The notes below the pieces were generated by a model. The model was not told the DNA's origin and searched no databases. It saw nothing but the letters and a program-made list of their open reading frames with translations. Shown here piece by piece: positions 1-11,743 of a stretch of DNA of 17,812 nt. Each line of letters opens with the position of its first letter. Position 1 is the first letter of the stretch. Source of the DNA: Spirogloea muscicola (taxonomy: Eukaryota > Streptophyta > Zygnematophyceae > Spirogloeales > Spirogloeaceae); the NCBI GenBank assembly GCA_009602725.1, contig WELB01000034.1, forward strand, positions 1 to 17,812, written 5' to 3'. The position numbers and the translations under genes are program-made.

Positions 1-2182
1 CGCCGCCGGCAGCGAGGTCGCGGCCGTCGCGGCGGCCTCGGCGCTGCCCGTCGCCGCGCTCCAGCACCTCCTCGACGCCGTGCACGCCAACACCGCCCTC
101 CCCTGGTGGGCGTCCACCTACGTCCGCCCTCCGCCCCCGTCTCGAGCACCGCCCTCGGCGCTTTGCCTGGACTAGTAGCTTTGTGGGATTATTCCTCACC
201 ATCTTAGGTGCTCCTCAGAGCACTAGCTCAGTTGCTCGCGCCGCGAGCTTCGTTGCGGCGGTCACACGAGAGGGCGCGCCCTCAGCGCGGCTCGTCGCCG
301 GTGCTTGTTGGCAGGTGGCTCACCATCGCAGCCACCACGCTGGCCCTGCGCTTCGCGCTCCTCCCCGTCACGCTCTACCAGATGAGGGCCACCGCCCGCC
401 TCTCGGTACGTGGGGCCTCTTCTGCCACTGAGCTTCGCCGGTCCCACTTTGCGTAACTCCACCGACTGATTGGGTATCGCCTGTGGCGTGTCGTAGCCTA
501 GTCTCTGGCAGCCCGCAGCCTTGCTCTTCCCCCCTCCTCCTTCCGTTGAGTCTGCCTTGTTGTCCAGCTTGCACTCCAGCTGGTACTCTCGTCCTCCCCC
601 GAATTGCGCGGTGAACAGCTCCGCACCCTACCTGTTCTGCGCGCAGCTGATCCGGCCGCACCTCGAGAGACTGTCCAACAGGATGAAAGAGAGCGTACGC
701 GCTCGAAACCCCCGTGCGCTGCATGTCAGTGAAGCGGTAGTTGCCTACATTGCCCTGCCTGCCTGCCTGCTTGCGCTACAAGCACCCACTCGTCCCCTCT
801 GCTCTATCAGGACATGGATCCCCAGGCCATGCAGCGGTACCAACAAGAAGTCAAGGCCCTCTTCAAGGAGTGAGAGGACGTGCACCTTCTTGAGGATGTT
901 GTTGAGAGGCATCCTTACAGTTGCTCCACTTGGCAGTGCCATCGTGTCATTTTGCTGCATGCATGCACCGAAGCGGTCGCATGCGAGGGCTGCACTGCTG
1001 ATAGTCGCCGCCCTTCCGCAGGCACAAGACCAGCCCGTTCAGTCCGATGGTCGGAGCTCTCGTTCAAGCGCCCCTCTTCATCGGCTTCTTCTTCGCAGTG
1101 CGGCCAGCCTCTGCCTGTCTTCAGCCTCTGCCTGTCTTGTCTATGGCCCCGCCCCAATGCACTGCCCTTTCCGTTTTGGTCCTCCACTGGTTTGTGCAAT
1201 TGAGGGCAGTGAGATCCTTGGATAAGAGCTGCAGGGGCTGAAGAGCTACCGTGCCTGATGTGGGGTGCGAGGGAATAGATCCAGGGAATGGCAGCTGGCG
1301 TTCCATCCTTTGCGGAAGGAGGTGCACTCTGGTTCAAGGACCTCTCTACTCCAGACCTGTTCTACATCATGCCCACCCTCTCGGGCTTGTCCTTCCTCGC
1401 CACTGTAGAGGTAATGTCGGAGGATGTTTGTCCATGCCTGTGCCTGCAGCCCCTGACCCCTCGCCCAGGGTGCCTGTTGTCCTTCCCCTATCTGTTCTGT
1501 TGAGCTTGTATGGGCTATTGCCTTGTATATTGACTGCTTGCTTAGAGACACAGTGCTGAGAACAAGAAGTGCTTGCAGTTGGGAGCAACGGAGGGGATGG
1601 AGGGTCATCAAGCAACTGCAGCAAGGATGAAGAACTTGATGCGGTTGCTTGCAGTGGCTATGATCCCACTCACAGCTTCATTCTCGAAGGTGCTCATCAA
1701 TCAATGAGGGGGCCTTCTTGTCTTGCAGCCCTGGCAAAAGCTCATCAAGCTCATCTGACTCAGCAGGATTGCACTGTCGGTTGGCAGGCGACGTTTTGCT
1801 ATTGGCTCACGACAAATGCTTTTTCCCTAGTCCAGACAGCAGGTACACATACGATTTACGAGCTTGTTCCACTTTGTGTGCATTAGAGCCAACCCGTAAG
1901 CATAACATCCTTGAGTTGTAAGCACGCGCATGCATTGTGTGACAGGTGCAGAGGACAGCTTTGACTGAGTTTTCTCTGCTTATTGGTGGTTGGCATGCAG
2001 TCCTCAAGAACCCAAGTGTACGAGCTGCAGTGGGCATACCAAAGACAGCCCACTTGGCGAGTCCAAGCCCTCCTACAAAAGTGAACGAGCAGCTCATTAC
2101 GCTGTCGCGGCCACCTAGGCGTACAAGCCACCAGCGTGATACCAGGAAGTTAGCAACAAAGCACGCTGCTACTCGGCAATGA
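1..2182 (+). CDS. OXA1: Mitochondrial OXA1-type membrane protein insertase, 5'-partial, nine exons
   Basis: YidC/Oxa1/Alb3 family insertase that inserts mitochondrially made and conservatively sorted proteins into the inner membrane. My exon model is <1-105, 315-405, 647-694, 811-869, 1022-1097, 1279-1410, 1579-1689, 1788-1842 and 2001-2182. All introns are GT-AG and the phases close to about 285 residues, ending at TGA 2180-2182. Family landmarks in order are LPWWLTIAATTLALRF (first core membrane segment with the groove arginine), MDPQAMQRYQQEVKALF, SPMVGALVQAPLFIGFFFA (second), GGALWFKDLSTPD, FYIMPTLSGLSFLATVE (third), and FCYWLTTNAFSLVQ followed by LKNPSVRAAVGIPK. The LKNPSVR..GIP tail and the lack of a TPR extension favour mitochondrial OXA1 over plastid ALB3 or OXA2. 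The presequence is off-window. The acceptor of the exon at 1579 is chosen because it gives TVE-LGATEGMEG, matching the family; in-frame AGs at 1545 and 1560 are alternatives. The acceptor before 1279 lacks a good pyrimidine tract. Confidence 0.93.
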
Positions 2183-4237
2183 AGCTTGGTGACAGCGACA
2201 CCAGACCATTGATTTTTTGGCTGGGTCTCTGATGGTTGGCACAGGCCCATCAGTTGCTCGGGCATGCATGGCCTGTACGCCAGGTTTGTGCATATGCATG
2301 CTTCACTGCACTCTGAAGTCTACCAAACCAGTAAATACCAATTGTCAAATATGTGTATCCTCCTCGTGCAGATTGTGGATATGAAGTTCGGGCCCTCTCT
2401 GATAAAAATAATTGCTGTCAGCAGTCCGTGTGAGGTCATTTTCTGATGCACTGCAAATTTGACATACGTCCTTGCTTGTCAGCCTCTGCAGGCATGCCCA
2501 CATTCTCTTATTAACTGACCCTTCATGCTTGCTCTGCACCTTGCAGAAATGTATGAGGAGGCTAAGGGTTATTGTGGCCTTTTGCACACCTGTAGTATGG
2601 CAAAATTTGAGAGGTTTGCAGGTGCACGAAATCGCTCCTTAAGGATGTGCATATGGACAAGGAAGAAGGGTAAAGTAGGTGCCAAATGGTGAGCATGCAG
2701 CGTGCTTGGCACTTCATTGATAGGGAGAGGCACACCGTGACATTCTTTCTAAGTTGGTAGTGACCATTATTCTCTTTGATAGCTCATCTCTTGCAATCAA
2801 GAAAGTAAATTTTTAATGAAGCTTCTAGTTGAGAAATGATTACTGAACTGTACTTAGAATGTATGTGCACCTTGTATATCTGAACTTATATATATGTTCG
2901 TGCCTCTTTCGACACATGTTACACGAGGCTTGTCTCCTAGCAGCATATGCATAGTGGTCAATATCTGGGGTTATTTGATGACTGTAGCATGTATACCGTG
3001 AGCTCAGCTTGTTCACATCATTCTATTCAGCAAGTCTTATGATGCTTTTGCACAACAGGAATGTTGAACGTCAGATAGCTACCATGTGAATGTACAACAG
3101 ATACAAGACATGTATGCAATGATTCCAATACCTGCCCTAAGTAGACCGCGAGGAGAAGTAGATGCAATTATGCATTGACGTGACTTGGCACGGCGATACG
3201 GCACAGGAAGGCGGCTTGACAAATTCCTAGAATGGCTGATTAATACTTGCTGAGTGGGTGGACAACAGAGGTGCTTCTTGGAGGTGAGCAACCGCACATC
3301 CAGACTTGGGTGCACGTTTGGCAATATGACCCGGTCAGGGGAGATGGAGACTGCTGCAGTCCGTTCCTGTGATGCTGCTGCACACTTTGGTGATCTGTCA
3401 CGTCCTCACTCCGCTCTGAGCTTGGGTATCAGCGCGCCGTGTGGTTCAAGTTGTTTCCAAGGTTACACAGAAGATGCAAAAACACATATATCTCGCACAT
3501 ACGTCACTGCATGTATTTCACCCGTAGTGAAGGCAAGACATACGGGCCCTCAAGCTATCCTGTATGCAAACATTAGACGATAGGTGAAGTGTCCCATTGT
3601 ATTGAATTGGCTCTGCTTTTGAGCTTTTGCACTACACGAGGAAGTCAAGTATAAGCATCGGCCTGATCCTCGTCGCCAAGGAGGAGCTCATCTTGAGCAG
3701 TAACCATAAAAGCTTTATCATACTAACGTATGATAATAAGTATTTGATAGTCTGTTTAGAAGGATTCAATGAATCTCTCAGTGCATGGCTGTGTGCACCT
3801 GTAGAGAGCAGCCAAAAGATGGCCTGGCTGACGTCCATATTAGAGTTTATCTTCTGTAATTCACCTTGTGTGAAGACATGAGTCTTCGGACCTGCGACAG
3901 ACATTCTGCACACATCAAGTCACTTGAACCAGGGTTGTCTGGCCCTGTCAACTAGCATCATGTGAGGACAACTTATGAGGCAATTAACAATAACGCATAT
4001 GACGTCCAAAACGTATATAATGTCAATTAGAGTACCAAGAGCATGCAAGGAGATCCCAAGACGTGTTCTAGCAATTAGCTACATCACCAATAAAAATACA
4101 TTCACTAATCACTAGCTTGCGTAACATCTGCCACGTGATTAATACTGTCACATCGGATATCACAACTTGCCAATTGAGTTCGTAAGATTTGTATTCGAGA
4201 AAAATGCTCATTGCTTACTTAAAGGATAACCAAATCT
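2183..4237. other. Intergenic region between convergent genes, no gene recognised
   Basis: This 2-kb stretch separates the OXA1-type stop codon from the stop codon of the minus-strand beta-galactosidase, so it must hold both 3' UTRs and terminators. It is AT-richer than its surroundings. No open frame in it has recognisable motifs; the longest (3254-3583, plus) has unremarkable composition and no splice logic tying it to a gene. A plus-strand TGTAA, the usual green-algal polyadenylation signal, occurs at 3855. I found none on the minus strand within about 700 bp of the galactosidase stop, so poly(A) sites cannot be assigned. Confidence 0.6.
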
Positions 4238-7200
4238 TCAAAGGACGGCTGCAGTTTCTGGACACTGGAGATTGTGTTGATCGAGCGAACACACAGTGCA
4301 ATTACTTGGTACGTGTAGAAGCTCCAAAATAACCTACTCAGGAGCTCAAGAGTAAGCAACGATACGTGGCTACTGGCAAGTAGCAAGTGGCTAGTGGCTA
4401 GTCCTAATTGAAATAGCTTCATGTGAAAAAGGACAACAAATAGCTGCCTGCAAGTTGCACCATGTTTGCTGCTATTGATAAGTTCAGGCTTCCTGACCAG
4501 CTCATTGAGCCCAACTTTCAGGAGAGGAGCAGGGATAAAGAGAGTGCATTGGGGTCCCTTGGCCTGGAGATGAGATTGGAAGAATCAGGGTTTCAGTACA
4601 TGACTCAATGGTCCAATTACATCAGCCAAATTAGCATTCAAAAGCACTGCTTTGCACCTGTCTGATTGTACTCACAGGCCAGTAGCGTCCAAGGTTGAAA
4701 CCATTCATGTAGGCGACTCCTTTGCCCCAGTTGGGGAAACTGAGGAAGGTGTCCTTGAGCTCATTCTCGTTGTGCAACTCGAAGAAGGACCTTACAAAAG
4801 TAGGCTCCACCGCCTGCCTGCAGTCCACTAAGTATTGAGAACGTGCCTTCATCAGTATGACCCATTGTAAGCACGCAGGCAACCACGACAAGGAGCTTCG
4901 CTCTTGAAAACTGAATAAAACAAGAAGTAGCATATTGGAGAATCTTGACAACCGTGAATACAACTCACTCTTTGCCAGCGGATTGAATGAGATCAGATTC
5001 AGATTATCAAGTGGAAGAGGGTACATAGTCCAATTGGATAGGTGATGGTTATCCAGAAGAACTCCCTCTGTGATGCCCTGCAAGGCAACAGCAAAGTCGT
5101 GACAGGTTTGCCCAAATTCAGGCAAGCAGAACCTTCTCATTGCAATGTAAGAGTACTGCTCACACAGGCTCTATGTGCAACTGACCTTGACATCTCGCAT
5201 GTTGCTTAAGTTGCCTCCACGCGTCGACTTGACGAGTGCCTGCTCAACACGGAGGTTGACGGCAAAGTTTACCCGCCCTCTTTCTTCAACCTACGAGGGG
5301 AGTTTGGCACAATCTTAGCAATGGTTTGCACTTTTCATGGGAGGCTGTGTCACAAATTTATCAGCATCATGAGATTGAAAGCAATATTGGACTCCATCCA
5401 ATTTCCTCTTCAATGTGGTCTGTTATGCAGCTCAAAGTGTAGTCTGCTGATCAAGCACTCTAGAGAGGGCAGACCATGATGTCCAACACCGATCCAGCAA
5501 CACTCTCAGCCGGCAGTTTCAAGCACGCTGGCTGAGTCCGATCGATGTATCCAACGTGCAGTCGAGAGCCATTGCTCTTGGGCAGGCTAATGAACACAGA
5601 TGCAAGGTCATGCACCTGTAGAGAACGAGGCCCGTGTGAGATCAAAGTAAACAAATGGAAGCACATGTCAGATGACGGCCTGAGGTTTTGAACAGGCGCA
5701 TGATTCCTGCACGAGCAATTATACAGGGGCTAATGTTTCTATTGCATAGTGCAGTCTTCTAAGCCCTTTGCTATCCTAAGGCTGGCTATTGGGCCACCGC
5801 ACTTGCCCCATACTTACCAAGTCCACAGATAGTGACCCACCATGCCCTGCCCAAGGAGGGATAGTGGTGCGGTAGACAATGACACCGGAGCTCTGAACAA
5901 TGACAACCAAGCCTCGAAATCACAATGTGTTTGTGGATAGTAGATTGTAGAATTTGTCTTGCCTGTTTGGTCAAAGGAGACTAAATATTACTGTCTTGAC
6001 TGTGGTCCTTATTGTCTGTCAAGCAGTTGGTCCTAGAGGATGGTGACTGTGCTCACTGCCTTCCTGTTGGAGGAAATAAGCTTGCATATAGTGCACTCAA
6101 CGCTAAGCCACATTGCATTGGTGAAAGTTGCAGACCTGTCCGGCCTGTTCCATAGTCATTGTGTCACTGTTTCTGATGCCACCTGGGGGCACGCTCAGGA
6201 CGTCCAACCAATTCAGGAGGAGGGCCCCTTCAGTCAATTCCAGCCGTCCTAAGGCCATCCTTGGTAGAACTGGAGGTGGAGCAGGAGGTACAGGAGCCCC
6301 AGAGTGCCTCGTAAAGAGGGCCCGAATGTCTGCAATCACAGGCGGAAAGAAGCACAGGAAGTTGTCCTCAGGTATCGCATAAGCGACGGAGCATGGATAC
6401 TGCTCACGCGATGAGCACGAGTTGCAGCTTGACACATCTTCATCAACTGCTACTATACTTGCCCTCAAATTTAGTTCCATAATCGCCAGCCTCGTGCACA
6501 GGAGCATCCTGCCGGCAACACAACGGCAAGAATGTACAGCTTACTGCAGAAGCAGAGGCGAATATAGTGCTGCACTAGCCTGAAAGTCGAGTGGCGGGCT
6601 TAGTCACTCCCCCACTAAACCACAACCGTGCAAGCAAGATCGACGGCTGGCCTAGCTAAGTCAGTAAAGCGAAAGGCTCTCATACATTGCAACCAAACTG
6701 CTGGGAAACTGGCCCTCCATGTGATAATTCCGTCACTACCACCCAAAGCCAGAGCTGTGAAGTCAGCACGACAGGTTTAGCCTGTCGTGCAAAGCAAGTT
6801 GATGTTAAGATCTCACATAGTCGTACGAGGTGATGTGAGATGTGTAGCTGCTATCCCCAGCCTGCCATTGGCTGTTTGCACCAGCCCAGAAGCCGAAATT
6901 GGTGCCTCCATGTGCCATCTATGCGAAGCAAGGAGCTGGTCAGCTCAAACCTGTGTTTTTCTGATCTCTCATCTCTTGACGTGGAGATCAATCTTTTGAC
7001 GTAAGTGCTTCCACCCCAGAACTTGTATGCACAATTACCAGGGTGCATCATTTTCTGATAAGTCTAATATCCACCGCCAAATGGCAGTGGCAACAAGCAA
7101 GGAATTGAGCTTATGGAGCCAAGGAGAGCACAAACATAGAGGTTGACAGAAGCTCCGATCTCCAGAAGGTGCTGTAGAGATCGCAGAGTGGTAGTCCATG

Positions 7201-9475
7201 GCCAAGGATGGAACATGTTGGGCATCTGCCCTCCCCAGGATGCTAACCAGCCAACATAGAACTCACTGCAAGAATAACAAGCTGTGCTTAACAGCATGCT
7301 CAGCCGTACTGAGTGCACTATCAAGGAAAGGGAGCCCTGCAGAGCTCCTCGACACGCTTGTCTGCAAAAGCTTGCCTCAGAGTAGGACCTCACCTGCAAA
7401 ATGCTGGAGACTGCCCAGGTGGATTGAAGAGCTTCTGCAGAGCAAATGCAGACTCGATATCCACATTTGGTGCAAAGTCCACCGCTGCCATAGGTGAGCT
7501 CATTAGAGGCAAGGAACGACAGCCCAACAGACTTTGCGCATAGGTGTCTGTTAACAACGCGCATTTGCCCCACAGATGTGCGAGGTCGGCCCCAGATCGA
7601 CATACCCGTGTATACCGCAGAACCAAGAAGAGAGCCTGCGTGCAACTTGTCGTACCTATTTGTATCAGTTGTGAAGCTGCCAGTCAACCACAATTGCGTG
7701 CCAAGGTCACAGTAAAGACATAGCCAATAAAAAGCAGGCCTACTGTGGCAGTTACAAACTATGGTTAATCACATTACCAGTGCTTGAGGAGATCAAGTCC
7801 TTACTTTCCGGCAAATGCAAATACTTTGGGCATGCATTCTTACAAACCATTAACTACGTTCGGCCAAGGCTTCCATCACTACATTCACAGCAGTCAATCA
7901 CTTTCGTAGAAGAAAGAAACAGAACTTCTGAAAGCATGTGTTGCAAAGGTTGCCAGCACTGTACTGGTGCTCGGGATGCCTACATGATTGTGTCATTGCC
8001 TAGATGAGATCTCACCAAGGTCACCAACTGTTGAATGTACTTATGGTCACTACCATAGTGTCCATACTCATTCTCTATCTGCACGACCAAGGGTTATTCA
8101 CTAGTATATCAAGCACAACCAACCATCACTGAAAACTTCATCACGCAGGACCCAGCACCAGAGTCGAAAGCTTCTAATCAGGTGGGCACTCCGTCGCCTT
8201 CTAGTGCTCTTTAAGCCACTTGCTACAATGACATGCTTTATAGATATGGAAGCTCGAGGATAACCTGGACCATGACAACGGGTCCTCCTTCAAGATACAT
8301 AAGTGGCTTCAGCAATCCAAGAAGTACACTGAACCATGTTCGCACCTGATGAGCTGTGCAAGCAGATTAGCAAGTCATCTACTGCAGAACTCTGATATAT
8401 TGACTTGTCTAGTATCACAAGCTACTCCAATGATATTGAGCACATGAAAGCAAGAGAAGCAGAGCAACTGCTTCGGATAATCTCAAGGGCAAGCCCACAT
8501 GGAATGGCACCTCAATCAAGAAGGCTTCATCAGCTGTCCTCAAGCTCACTGGCGGGTTAATGGCAAGCAGCCAAGCTGGCAGTCCTCCAAGATCCCACTC
8601 TGCAATAGAACAAGAAATATGACCTGACGTACAAGGTATATGATTGACTGTTGCCTTCAGAGAAACCATGAACACAGATTGCACATATTTGCAGCCGACA
8701 TGTAGATGCATTGATGACTTTCCTGCCATTTGACCATAGTCAGCAGAGAGAGCCCTATACCTGCACAGATGTAAGGCCCAACCCGCAACAAGACAAGGAG
8801 GTCCAACTTTTGTGCAAGACGAAGGAAGGACATCAAATCACCCATCCCTTGAAAGTTGTAGAGACCCTTCTTTGGCTCATGGAAGTTCCAAGGCACATAT
8901 GACTGAATCGTGTTCAGTCCAAGTGCCTTGACTCTCTGCAAGCGATCCTCCCAATACTGCCCCACGAAAGGTAGCATGGTGCTCCGTCACGTACGTGTGC
9001 TTGTTATTCTAATTGCCTAATTGTGAAAGCTTTCTTTCTGAGAAGTAACACTAACAGCCCAGCTCAGAGAGGCTTACCTGCGGGTGGATACGGAAGTAGT
9101 GTATGGAGCCCGAGAGCAAGCGGACGGGCTTGCCATCGCGCCAAAATTCATCTGCAAGAATCTTGAATGCTCGCTCCTGTTGGCATATAGATGCAATGTA
9201 GATGCATCAAGTCTGTGTGTAGAGCCATGCATGCGAAGTAACAACCTAGTTGAGTGAAGCTCCACAATGTGCACTTTTCAAACAATTGAAGTGCAGCCTT
9301 AGCTGGACTTGAAGCTATCCTTGCAATTGCACATACGATCATGCTTGGACATGTACAGGTAACGCAGGCGCACCTGAGATTGCTCGGCAGCCTTGGTAGA
9401 GAGGCCAATACAAATTGCAGTGGCAAGCCAAAGGACAAGCCACGTTGGTCTACAGCAAGGCATGAAATTGAACAT
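4238..9475 (-). CDS. Beta-galactosidase, glycoside hydrolase family 35 (GLB1-like), complete, 19 exons
   Basis: Predicted secreted or lysosomal/vacuolar exo-beta-galactosidase that removes terminal beta-D-galactose. Exons, 5' to 3': 9475-9374, 9176-9078, 8956-8761, 8599-8511, 8345-8265, 8078-7984, 7676-7606, 7484-7394, 7265-7136, 6918-6817, 6508-6454, 6329-6136, 5892-5818, 5615-5475, 5290-5186, 5077-4969, 4827-4676, 4563-4498, 4333-4238. All are GT-AG and phase-consistent, giving 682 residues, close to human GLB1 (677). Residues 1-29 look like a signal peptide ([14 protein letters not shown] core). Landmarks: [54 protein letters not shown] (acid/base Glu193), [13 protein letters not shown] (nucleophile Glu276), [31 protein letters not shown], and C-terminal [16 protein letters not shown]. 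The first ATG (9475) follows an in-frame TAG; a second ATG at 9463 also gives a signal peptide. The 4827 acceptor is less certain; an alternative starts at 4817 with a different upstream donor. Confidence 0.95.
9373..9475 (-). other. First exon of the beta-galactosidase with signal-peptide coding region and donor site
   Basis: The exon codes for 34 residues: a short polar start, a hydrophobic core ([13 protein letters not shown]) and a small-residue region (STKA-AEQ) that suits signal peptidase cleavage after about residue 29. It ends in phase 0 at CAG before a GTGCGC donor, and the next exon resumes with [15 protein letters not shown]. The family normally starts its catalytic domain at this point, which supports the join. 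Confidence 0.8.
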
Positions 9476-10170
9476 TGGCCCCGCCAGATGTGAACGGTCA
9501 ACTCTGGCCACGGCTACCTCCTCCTATCTGCCACTCTCCACATTCCAGCTGCTGTCTGCGACCAGTGGCCACGCACATTGACGGCTTCCATTTTGGTCCT
9601 TCGTATGCTGCTTAGGTCGATATCACTGACCAAGGCAAGTACCACCGGTGGTACTTCCTCCAAGTTTCTGACAGCCGTACGCTCCTGGCGTATATTTCCT
9701 AGGCTGCAGTTGCAATGCCAGCAAGCAGCAAGCTCAAGACCATCGGTGTGAGAGAGAAGCTACCGATGTGTCATCGAACATGGGAGGTCTACTGGGAACA
9801 GCAGCTCCAAGAGCCTCAATCCTCTCAAGCTATATCAATCAAGAAAGAGGGGCCAGACAAATGCACGCGGCGGGAGTATGGCGATGCTCTTCCCAAGAAA
9901 TAATTAGAACAGCGAGTGTTCGAGTCTGGGTGCTTATGACGGAGTAAGAGTCTGTCCCTGTCTTCAATTACTGATGGTGACAACGATTGTGCAAGCGGTG
10001 CAAGCCGTAGGTTCGAGGCAGGGCAGCAAGTGTGATTTGAGGTGGCGTGCTGCTGCAAGTAAAGAGAGCAGTTGCAGGTAGGACAGCGCAGGTAGCAAGG
10101 CAGCCAGCCGTGTGGGACAGAGCACCTGCCTTGGGATGACGGCCGAGGCCTGGCAGGCGGTGGCAGGGAA
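9476..10170 (-). promoter_or_regulatory. Upstream region of the beta-galactosidase gene
   Basis: No coding exon is recognised here, so the stretch probably holds the 5' UTR and promoter of the minus-strand gene. A weak TATA-like AAATATAC on the minus strand lies near 9690, about 215 bp upstream of the ATG. The perfect palindrome described separately lies between them. Both assignments are inferred from position only. Confidence 0.3.
9637..9656. repeat. Perfect 20-bp palindrome upstream of the beta-galactosidase
   Basis: The half-site AAGTACCACC is followed directly by its exact reverse complement GGTGGTACTT, with no spacer. It sits about 160 bp upstream of the galactosidase ATG. A dyad of this kind could bind a dimeric transcription factor, but I do not recognise the motif. 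Confidence 0.6.
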
Positions 10171-10257
10171 GCACCTAGGTGACCGCCAAGCGGCTGCTGA
10201 TCCCTGGGGCGGCTGTGAAGGCCAGCCGAATGCGGACGTGCCTTTGCGGGGAGCTTA

Positions 10258-10294
10258 GGCGGGATGAAGGCGCACGGTGCGCCTTCATCCCGCC
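10258..10294. repeat. Perfect inverted repeat, 18-bp arms with a 1-nt centre
   Basis: The left arm 10258-10275 begins GGCGGGATGAAGG, and the right arm 10277-10294 is its exact reverse complement around a single G. It lies just 3' of a GGCTGTGAAGGCCAGCC copy. Degenerate relatives of its core (GGCGCG..GTGCGC) occur near 10480 and 12244. It may be the junction of two head-to-head repeat ends or a cruciform-forming terminus. Confidence 0.7.
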
Positions 10295-10751
10295 GGAAAT
10301 ATTAGCAAGACGCGTAATGAGTGAAGGAGGGTCTGAAAGGCCCGAGTATGAAGGCAAGGATTTAAATTTACAGGAAGGGGGGCCGAGCTGTGCACTGCTC
10401 ATGCAGAAAGCAAAGGACGTGCATCAGTGGGGCTACACCAAGCGAAGCTCTGGCCAAGGAGGTGCCAAGGAATGAGGGCGCGCAGTGCGCTTGACATGAA
10501 AGGGAGGCCAGATCAAGCCAATACATGGGCACAAGCTTTTTGGGCACAAGCTAGTTCGGAACATGCGGCTACACAAACCAAAGACCCCATGCTAAGGGCA
10601 TTTGATGGAAGCAGGGCGAAGCACAGCCACAGCTGGGGCAGGGAGAGGAAGAGGGGTCTGGTGTGCACCGCTCCGTTCTATGTTTGTGCTGGCCTTTCCA
10701 GCCCGAGTTAAGTGATTCATCCTTCCGGCCCAGCTCTTGGTAAGATGGCCG

Positions 10752-10781
10752 CTTCGGACCTTGTCAATTCGGGCTGGCTGG
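10752..10781 (-). repeat. Copy of the AGCCC-GAATGGACAAGGTC repeat, inverted
   Basis: On the minus strand this reads CAGCC(AG)CCCGAATTGACAAGGTCCGAAG, matching the plus-strand copy at 13513-13555 through the GACAAGGTCCGAAG end. It is one of seven copies of this word in the cluster. Confidence 0.6.
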
Positions 10782-10861
10782 TCGCAGCTTCCTATCGGAG
10801 AGTCACATTTTCTTTACAGCCATCGCCCCTCTTGGAAGAAAGCGCGGCCAAATTGACTGGT

Positions 10862-10900
10862 GGCTGTGAGAGGCCAGCCCAAAGGAATGGACAAGATTTT
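10862..10900 (+). repeat. Copy of the GGCTGTGAGAGGCCAGCCC repeat
   Basis: A near-consensus copy running from GGCTGTGAGAGGCCAGCC into CAAAGGAATGGACAAGATTTTGG. The downstream sequence diverges from the other copies after about 35 bp. Confidence 0.7.
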
Positions 10901-11743
10901 GGAACATCGTTGTTGCTCTCACCAACTCGATCCCTGAGGTAGCAAGTAGGAAAACCTGATGTTTTGACTAGCAAATGCGAGGCAGGTCAGAGTCTTGCAA
11001 AGTACGACCTACTTCCAAAAGCGGTCTACTGATCAGAAGAAACCTGTCAAGGATTGCATTTTAGGTGATGGAGGGCCTGACGGCCAAGTACGAAGGCAAG
11101 CACAGTTGACAGATGTACATCACCTGCTGCTAAGCTGACCCGTTCAGTAACCGCAAGTGAGCACATAGAGGATGCGAAGGGGGCGATGGATGTGAAAGGC
11201 CTGCCTAATATGAACGACAAATCGAGTGAAATGGGTCGACTAGCCTTGCCAGCGAGCAGAGGTGGGCTACCCGGAGCCAAGAAGCTTCTCTGTGGGAGGA
11301 TGTGAGAGAGTGCCTGGTCGAGCTCCTACCCCTCCTTCAAACGCCTTCGCACTTTAATGATGTTTCGTCATCCGGCCCCATCCTATGCCTTCATACACTT
11401 TGACGTCGCCGCACACCGGGCTGGTGGTATCTGTCATTAGCCGCACATATTCACACTTGGGCTTGGCAGGCACAACCCTCTGTTTGTTTCAAATACACGT
11501 AAAATTCCTCTGTCATGTTGTATTCATGAGCTCCAAATCACAGCTACCGCCCCCCATTTTTCGTTCTATTACCTTAGCCCCTACTATTCTTTTGTTGTAC
11601 TTATTCACACATTACTAGCTTGGTTTAACCTCCCTATCATTTCCTGCGCACAGCCATTTTACACAGCTCTGTGGCGCCCATGCGAAGCGGAGTTCCAGCG
11701 AGGCACGCGTATGCTTCGCGCGGAAAGGGGGGCTCTTCCAAAG

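Noticed and set aside
3254-3583. 109-codon plus-strand open frame between the two genes
   Set aside because: No recognisable motif, no coding-like codon bias, and it lies where the 3' UTRs of two convergent genes must be.
4817-4969. Alternative join in the galactosidase using donor GTTGTA at about 4966 and acceptor before 4817
   Set aside because: It is also in phase, but its donor is weaker than GTGAGT at 4968, so the 4969/4827 join was preferred. Transcript data could reverse this choice.
7000-7049. A candidate galactosidase exon reading [18 protein letters not shown], in phase after the exon ending at 7136
   Set aside because: The downstream exon at 6918-6817 reads [15 protein letters not shown], which matches the conserved family motif exactly and joins in the same phase with a good donor at its end. 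The upstream candidate breaks the GGTNF motif and ends at a poor donor. A decayed duplicate exon is possible but unsupported.
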